Positions 6,420 through 10,282 of a DNA stretch of 10,282 bases are shown piece by piece. The notes under the pieces are model-generated. The model had not been told where the DNA came from, searched no databases, and saw only the letters and a program-made list of their open reading frames with translations. The translations under genes and the position numbers were made by a program. Origin of the DNA: DATIKM01 sp035477595 (lineage in GTDB: Bacteria; Armatimonadota; Chthonomonadetes; Chthonomonadales; CAJBBX01); assembly GCA_035477595.1 (NCBI GenBank), contig DATIKM010000125.1:1-10282 (forward strand), written 5' to 3'. Position 1 is the stretch's first letter, and each line of letters opens with the position of its first letter.

Positions 6420-6671
6420 TGTCTCGGGTTCCCGCTCAGCCAGCCGTCTCGCGTCGCGTCCTTCTGCCTTTGGGGATTCGATAGATAAGGAGGTGGTGAT
6501 GATGAGTGTGTGCGCTTCGTGCGTTGCGCGCTCGGCCACGAAGGGATTCATGGTGCGCGGGCCCTGCAGCGGCAGTGCGCCGCGCCAGGCGCTCCGCATC
6601 GCAGCGGCCCGCGGCGCCCCGCTATGCACAGGCACACCGGCCACGCACAGCCGGGCGCTGTGTGCTGTGCG
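6420..6671. other. dnaA-recF intergenic spacer without dnaN
   Basis: 252 bp with no supported gene. It holds a hairpin beside the dnaA stop (6643-6672), a near-match to a DnaA box on the plus strand (CTATGCACA at 6622-6630, one mismatch to TTATNCACA), and a locally AT-richer stretch around 6470-6505. The recF frame remains open through most of it, but the translation is not RecF-like. I see no convincing recF promoter. Confidence 0.5.
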
Positions 6672-6672
6672 T
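6643..6672 (-). terminator. Hairpin at the dnaA stop codon (weak terminator or attenuator)
   Basis: Perfect 9-bp arms ACGCACAGC (6643-6651) and GCTGTGCGT (6664-6672) surround a 12-nt spacer. A shorter nested alternative is CACAGC (6646-6651) with GCTGTG (6657-6662). It starts at the last base of the dnaA stop codon. No run of T follows, so full intrinsic termination is unlikely. Partial attenuation or 3'-end protection of dnaA mRNA is possible. Confidence 0.35.
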
Positions 6673-8120
6673 CAGCGCTCCAGCTTCGCCCGCAGGCTCA
6701 TCACGGTCGCGTGGAGCGTGGCATCCTTCGCCATCAGGTCCGCCACTCGCGCTACCGCCCGCTGGACCGTGCTGTGGTCTCGCCCGCCGATCTGCGCGCC
6801 CACCTGCGCCAGGCACTCGCTGGTGAGAGCGCGCGCCAGATACATGGCGACCTGCCGCGCCGCCACCACGGCGTGGGCCCTGCTCTGTCCACGGATGGCG
6901 TCCGGCGCCGGGCCGAGCTGCCGGGACACGGCCTCCACGATCTCGTCGATGCTTACGCTCTTGCGCATCGAGGGCGGCAGGGGCTTGTCGATGAAGTACT
7001 CGCCGAGCACGCTCTGGGCCATCTCCGGCCCGATCGCGCAACGCATGATGGAGGAGTAGGCGACCAGCTTCGTCATGGCGCCCTCCAGCGCCCTCACGTT
7101 GGAGTGGATCGCGCCTGCGATGTGGTCTATCACATCCTTGGGCACCGCCCAGCCCTCACGCAGGCACCGTTGCTCCATGATGGCCACGCGCGTCTCGTAA
7201 GCCGGCGGCACGATGTCCGCGATGAGGCCGCTCTCGAACCGCGAGCGCAGGCGCTCATCCATCGCCGTCAGGTCGCGAGGACTGCGGTCGCTGGTGATGA
7301 CGATCTGCTTGCCGGAGTGGTGCAGCACGTTGAAGGTGTGGAAGAACTCCTCCTTCGTGCCCTCCTTCCCCGCGATGCTCTGGATGTCGTCGACGAGCCA
7401 GACGTCCGCGGTGCGATAGTAGCGGCGGAAGTCGTCCATCTTCCGTTCGCGCAGTGCGGAGACGTACTGGTGCGTGAAGTGCTCACCGTCCACGTAGGCG
7501 GCCACGCAGTCCGTCTGGCGCGTGCGGAGCGCGATGCCGATGGCATGCAGCAGGTGCGTCTTCCCGAGGCCCGAGCCGCCGTAGATGAACACCGGGTTGT
7601 AGGTGCCGCCCGGCGACTCCGCCACTGCCACCGCGACCGCGTGCGCCAAGCGGTTGCTCCGGCCCACCACGTAGCTCTCGAACGTGTAGCGGTCGTTGAG
7701 CTGCACACAGGGCACTCCGGACGCGGGCTGGTACTCCTCCGCCGTCCGGCGCCCGGGCGCTTGCACCGGCTCCGGCGCGCTGGGCGCCTCAACCGGCAGG
7801 AGGAATCGATCCAGCGGCTCCGCCGGCGCGGCGTCGTTGGTAACGACGAGCCGGAGCTCCACCGGGAAGCCCAGGATGGACTCGAGGGTCGAGCGGATGA
7901 GGCCGGAATGCCGCTTCTCCAGCCACTCGCGCGCCCAGTTCCCCGGCACCGCCAGCGTGAACACGCGGTCGGAGAGGTCGATGGGCCGGCTGGGGCGGAT
8001 CTGCCCCTCGTAGGTGGGCTTGCTGACGCGGTTCGCGAGCTGCGCGAGGGCGCGCTCCCACACACGCTTAAGCGTGACGGCACGCTCATCGTCGCCAAGC
8101 GTGAGCTGCTCGTCGAACAT
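6672..8120 (-). CDS. dnaA: Chromosomal replication initiator protein DnaA
   Basis: A 482-residue AAA+ initiator that binds DnaA boxes and opens the origin. Domain I is about residues 17-95 (VWERALAQLANRVSKPTYEG), followed by a Pro/Ala-rich linker (97-140). The AAA+ domain starts near LNDRYTFESYVVGRSNRLAH. Walker A is GGSGLGKT (181-188), Walker B VWLVDDIQ (240-247), sensor I ITSDRSPRDL (275-284), and the arginine-finger region LRSRFESG (291-298). Domain IV ends in the DnaA signature, with IGGRDHSTV at 444-452. Family members more often have FGGRDHSTV. All core elements are present. The ATG at 8120 gives a family-like start with AGAGGT about 12 nt upstream. It has its own promoter (8168-8196) and heads the recF and glycohydrolase genes. 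The LCP gene points the opposite way. Confidence 0.97.
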   Translation of the reverse strand: MFDEQLTLGDDERAVTLKRVWERALAQLANRVSKPTYEGQIRPSRPIDLSDRVFTLAVPGNWAREWLEKRHSGLIRSTLESILGFPVELRLVVTNDAAPAEPLDRFLLPVEAPSAPEPVQAPGRRTAEEYQPASGVPCVQLNDRYTFESYVVGRSNRLAHAVAVAVAESPGGTYNPVFIYGGSGLGKTHLLHAIGIALRTRQTDCVAAYVDGEHFTHQYVSALRERKMDDFRRYYRTADVWLVDDIQSIAGKEGTKEEFFHTFNVLHHSGKQIVITSDRSPRDLTAMDERLRSRFESGLIADIVPPAYETRVAIMEQRCLREGWAVPKDVIDHIAGAIHSNVRALEGAMTKLVAYSSIMRCAIGPEMAQSVLGEYFIDKPLPPSMRKSVSIDEIVEAVSRQLGPAPDAIRGQSRAHAVVAARQVAMYLARALTSECLAQVGAQIGGRDHSTVQRAVARVADLMAKDATLHATVMSLRAKLER

Positions 8121-8167
8121 GGGGTAGAAGTACCTCTCGGAGACCGCCCGGGGCCGGGCAGAGCGGC

Positions 8168-8196
8168 ATTATAGCACCGCCCCGCAGGGCCGACAA
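8168..8196 (-). promoter_or_regulatory. Extended -10 promoter of dnaA
   Basis: On the minus strand, TTGTCG (8196-8191) is followed after 17 bp by a consensus TATAAT (8173-8168), itself preceded by TGC, an extended -10. The expected start near 8161 leaves a leader of about 40 nt before the dnaA ATG at 8120. I saw no exact DnaA box overlapping it that would indicate classical autorepression. Confidence 0.7.
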
Positions 8197-8273
8197 CGCC
8201 GACATTCGGCCCCACACCACGATACCATGCCGCTCGCGAGGCCTCCTCGACAACTCCCGCGGCCCGGGGAGCA

Positions 8274-8353
8274 GCCCCGCCCGCCTGCGATCAGCGTGCA
8301 AGGCATTTCACCATAGATCGCAGCATTGCACGCTCGCGTCAGGCGGGCGGGGC
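8274..8353. repeat. 80-bp imperfect inverted repeat (large stem-loop)
   Basis: The outer arms pair perfectly over 14 bp: GCCCCGCCCGCCTG (8274-8287) with CAGGCGGGCGGGGC (8340-8353). After a bulged T (8339), two more pairs (8288-8289 with 8337-8338) and a small internal loop, a second perfect 9-bp stem follows: AGCGTGCAA (8293-8301) with TTGCACGCT (8326-8334), capped by a 24-nt loop. A competing pairing is CTGCGATC (8285-8292) with GATCGCAG (8316-8323). It could be a mobile palindromic element, a structured RNA, or a DNA structure near the replication locus. Confidence 0.8.
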
Positions 8354-8504
8354 GATTCGCCTCTCTTGACGCTCGCAAATGGTGGCGCCCCACTTGGCGA
8401 TGGTGGCGCCGCGATCCTCTCTGCGGGCGCTCCCACCGGTCAGTCGTTCGCGTGCTCCGGCGCGCCGAGCACGCCGAGCTATCGTGTCCCGATGAGGATG
8501 CACG

Positions 8505-8791
8505 AAGGAGGCAGGAGCCGATGGGCGCGGCGGCGGCAGCGGCGCTTCGGCGGCAGGCGGCAGGCGCACCTCCTCTTCTCCCAGCAGGCTGCGGAGGCGG
8601 CCACGGAGACTACGCCCGCGCTCCCGCCGCCGCCGGGCAGCGCTCGTCCCTGGATGGGCGGACTCCCCGTCCATTCCGAGACCCTCAACCTCTCCGCCGG
8701 CAACCTGCGGATCGAGTACGCCATGTACGGCTGGACCGGCGGCGGCCAGGCGAGCCTGGAGACGCACCCGAACGGCGCGCGCAACAAGGGG
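8505..8791 (+). pseudogene. Possible decayed start of an RHS/YD-repeat-like gene
   Basis: AAGGAGG (8505-8511) precedes an ATG at 8521 by 9 nt, a good start signal, but the frame it opens is low-complexity and not protein-like. A different frame (8636-8791) reads WMGGLPVHSETLNL, then SAGNLRIEYAMYGWTGGGQA and SLETHPNGARNKG. This loosely recalls the conserved beginning of RHS/YD-repeat proteins (V..TGNL, GW..RGG, L.yNs). That match is from memory of the family, weak, and the key GNL and RGG positions are altered. The rest of any such gene is missing. I infer a frameshifted, truncated remnant, but chance similarity in GC-rich sequence is a real alternative. Confidence 0.25.
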
Positions 8792-8945
8792 CTACGAGGC
8801 GGCGGGCCGCCCGACCCAGACCGTGCATCGGCTCGCCGCGACGGGCGCGGGCGATGCCGTTCGGCGAGGATGGCGTGGCGCGCTCCTGAGCGGCCCGATG
8901 CCCGCCACGCCTCCCGGGTAGCACCCCCCGCGGTGCCGCGGTTCC

Positions 8946-8975
8946 TTGACGCGCGCAAGCAGCCCGTGCTATACA
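8946..8975 (+). promoter_or_regulatory. Extended -10 promoter of the LCP gene
   Basis: TTGACG (8946-8951) and TATACA (8970-8975) are separated by 18 bp, with TGC directly before the -10. The expected start near 8982 gives a leader of about 68 nt to the ATG at 9050. It points away from dnaA. Confidence 0.65.
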
Positions 8976-9049
8976 TGCGGCGGGCTTGCGGGCATGGCGC
9001 CCGCGAGTCGCGCGCCTACGGTCATGCTGGCGCGACGGGATCAGGCTTC

Positions 9050-10282
9050 ATGCGCGACAATGTAGAGGAGCAGGACGCGAAGCAGGCCCAAGCGCCGCCG
9101 CGCGTGACCGTGACGGGCGCCGCCAGGCAGCGCGCGCGCGCCCTGCGGGTCGCTGCCGTCACGGTCGGCTGCCTTGCCTGCGGGCTCTTCATGGCCATCG
9201 GGACTGCCTTCGGCCACTTCTACTGGAACAGCGCGGCCGTGAACGAGGCCCTGCGCTCGCACGGCTGGCAGATGGCCGGCAAGGTCCTCACCGGTCGCTC
9301 CCCTCTCGAGGTATGGGTCCCCAAGGAGCAGTTTCGGGAGCGCTCCTCCATCAATGTCCTCGTCATCGGCGTGGACCACGACTACGACAACCGGGCGCGC
9401 ATCCTGAAGACCCACGGCCGCAGCGACACCATCCTGCTCGCCCGGATGGACTTCGCCGGAGCGCGCATCTCCGCGCTCAGCATCCCGCGCGACACCGCGG
9501 TCCGCATCCCCGGGCGTCGCGGCATCCGCAAAATCAACTCCGCCCACCAGCTCGGCGGGCCCGAACTGCTCATCGAGACGATCGCCTCCTCCTTCGGCGT
9601 ACGGGCCGACGCGGCCATCACCATCAACTTCGAGGGCTTCCAGAAGCTCGTGGACGCCATCGGCGGCGTCAGCCTCAACGTGGAGAGGCGCCTCAAATAC
9701 GACGACCACTGGGGCAACCTACACGTCGACCTGCACCCCGGTTACCAGCACCTCGACGGCTACGAGGCGATGGGCTACGTGCGCATGCGCCACTCCGACA
9801 GCGACGTGCACCGCTCGGAGCGTCAGCACACCTTCCTCGAGGCGGTGCGCACCAGGCTCCAGCACCCCGCCACGTTCCTCCGGCTGCCGAAGGCCGCCGA
9901 CACGCTCGTGGACAGCCTGAGGACCCACAACCTGACGCGCGACCAGATGTACACGCTCGCAAACTTCGCGCGCGGCCTTCCGAGGGAGGCCATCGTCCTC
10001 GAGACCCTGCCCACCTCCGGCGGGCGGAGCCTCCTGAGCGTGGATCCGGCTCTCGCCGCGGAGACCATCCGCCGGCTCTTCTTCCCGAACCAGATGGTGG
10101 CGCTGGGAGTCGACCTGCCGGACCCCGCCGCGGTGCGCTCCCTGAACGCCCGCGACACGCGAGCAGGGCGCCGCAGGGGCGATGCCCGCCCCGAGACGCC
10201 AGTAGCGCCTGAGACCGCTCCAGCGGCCGAGACCGCGCCGGACATGGCGCCCCTCGAGGAGCCCGGCGCGGACATGGGCGAG
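9050..10282 (+). CDS. LytR-CpsA-Psr (LCP) family protein, 3' end outside window
   Basis: 411 residues are visible, with no stop before the window edge. LCP proteins are membrane-anchored enzymes that transfer undecaprenyl-linked glycopolymers to the cell wall in Gram-positive bacteria; related roles elsewhere are less clear. A cytoplasmic, charged N-terminus (1-30) is followed by one membrane segment (about 32-54, ending AIGTAFGHFYW). The LCP domain covers about 100-270: INVLVIGVD (101-109), GRSDTILLARMD (123-134), ALSIPRDT (142-149), KINSAH (161-166), AIGGVSLNV (203-211), and the arginine-rich YVRMRHSDSDVHRSERQ (243-259). These include the residues that bind the pyrophosphate. From about 370 the tail is Arg- then Pro/Ala/Glu-rich (VAPETAPAAETAPDMAP), probably an extracytoplasmic linker. 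The ATG at 9050 has only a weak ribosome site. An earlier in-frame ATG at 8975 overlaps the -10 box and is unlikely. Confidence 0.9.
   Translation, partial: MRDNVEEQDAKQAQAPPRVTVTGAARQRARALRVAAVTVGCLACGLFMAIGTAFGHFYWNSAAVNEALRSHGWQMAGKVLTGRSPLEVWVPKEQFRERSSINVLVIGVDHDYDNRARILKTHGRSDTILLARMDFAGARISALSIPRDTAVRIPGRRGIRKINSAHQLGGPELLIETIASSFGVRADAAITINFEGFQKLVDAIGGVSLNVERRLKYDDHWGNLHVDLHPGYQHLDGYEAMGYVRMRHSDSDVHRSERQHTFLEAVRTRLQHPATFLRLPKAADTLVDSLRTHNLTRDQMYTLANFARGLPREAIVLETLPTSGGRSLLSVDPALAAETIRRLFFPNQMVALGVDLPDPAAVRSLNARDTRAGRRRGDARPETPVAPETAPAAETAPDMAPLEEPGADMGE

Larger units (their letters stand above)
8197..8945. other. Long dnaA-LCP intergenic region, no confident intact gene
   Basis: About 750 bp between two divergent promoters. 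Contents: an 80-bp inverted repeat (8274-8353), an 11-bp direct repeat ATGGTGGCGCC (8379-8389 and 8400-8410, 21 bp apart), and a possible decayed coding fragment (8505-8791). Reading frames stay open for long stretches here, but in DNA this GC-rich that is not evidence of coding. No exact TTATNCACA DnaA box was seen by eye, so the region cannot be called an origin. Confidence 0.6.

Noticed and set aside
6420..6644. N-terminal extension of recF
   Set aside because: The 75 extra codons are not RecF-like; MHIQEIRLSDFRNY is the normal family start.
6487..7059. Plus-strand frame with AAGGAGGT (6487-6494) before ATG at 6502
   Set aside because: The start signal is good, but most of the frame lies antisense to well-supported dnaA and its translation shows no domain or family motif.
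6510..8174. Long plus-strand open frame opposite dnaA
   Set aside because: It is a GC-rich antisense shadow; the minus strand encodes a complete DnaA.
8175..8500. Replication origin next to dnaA
   Set aside because: No exact DnaA box cluster or AT-rich unwinding element could be found by eye. A matrix search and skew analysis would be decisive.
8492..9049. In-frame upstream extension of the LCP protein
   Set aside because: The frame is open, but a promoter lies inside it and the translation is Arg/Pro-rich without LCP or signal features.

Overview
The window is high-GC bacterial chromosome around a dnaA-recF locus. Genes on the minus strand, from right to left, are dnaA, recF, an ADP-ribosylglycohydrolase-family gene, a small sigma-region-4-like helix-turn-helix/zinc-ribbon gene, hsdM (type I DNA methyltransferase) and a REP-associated tyrosine transposase (RAYT). 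A LytR-CpsA-Psr (LCP) gene runs rightwards from the other side of dnaA and leaves the window at base 10282. The organism cannot be named from sequence alone. GC content, an LCP gene and abundant palindromic repeats of two kinds would fit Armatimonadota, Chloroflexota or similar non-model phyla; this is a weak inference.

Region 1 (1-1212) is a repeat landscape. A tandem array of about 212-bp units (1 to about 523) abuts and overlaps the 3' end of the RAYT gene. Each unit carries two inverted copies of one short hairpin element, the arrangement called a REPIN. The same element has expanded, in frame, inside the RAYT gene itself. Its two orientations differ by paired substitutions that keep the stem.

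Region 2 (1209-3848) is a probable restriction-modification operon: regulator, hsdM, then RAYT. It starts from a well-formed sigma70-type promoter (TTGACT, 17 bp, TATAAG) whose -10 box lies inside a 28-bp imperfect palindrome, so the regulator may control its own operon. No hsdS or hsdR is visible. The RAYT occupies the position directly after hsdM, with a 4-base overlap. hsdM carries an in-frame insertion of a second palindromic repeat (the kind translated as PSPSGRGAGGEG).

Region 3 (3883-8196) is the replication/repair operon dnaA, recF, ADP-ribosylglycohydrolase. recF and the hydrolase overlap by ATGA, which suggests coupled translation. dnaN, often found between dnaA and recF, is absent. 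dnaA has an extended -10 promoter (TTGTCG, 17 bp, TGC-TATAAT).

Region 4 (8197-9049) is about 750 bp without a confident intact gene, followed by the LCP promoter and leader. It holds an 80-bp inverted repeat with a 14-bp outer stem, an alternative pairing within it, a short direct repeat, and a decayed fragment that may come from an RHS/YD-repeat gene. Region 5 (9050-10282) is the LCP gene, open at the window edge.
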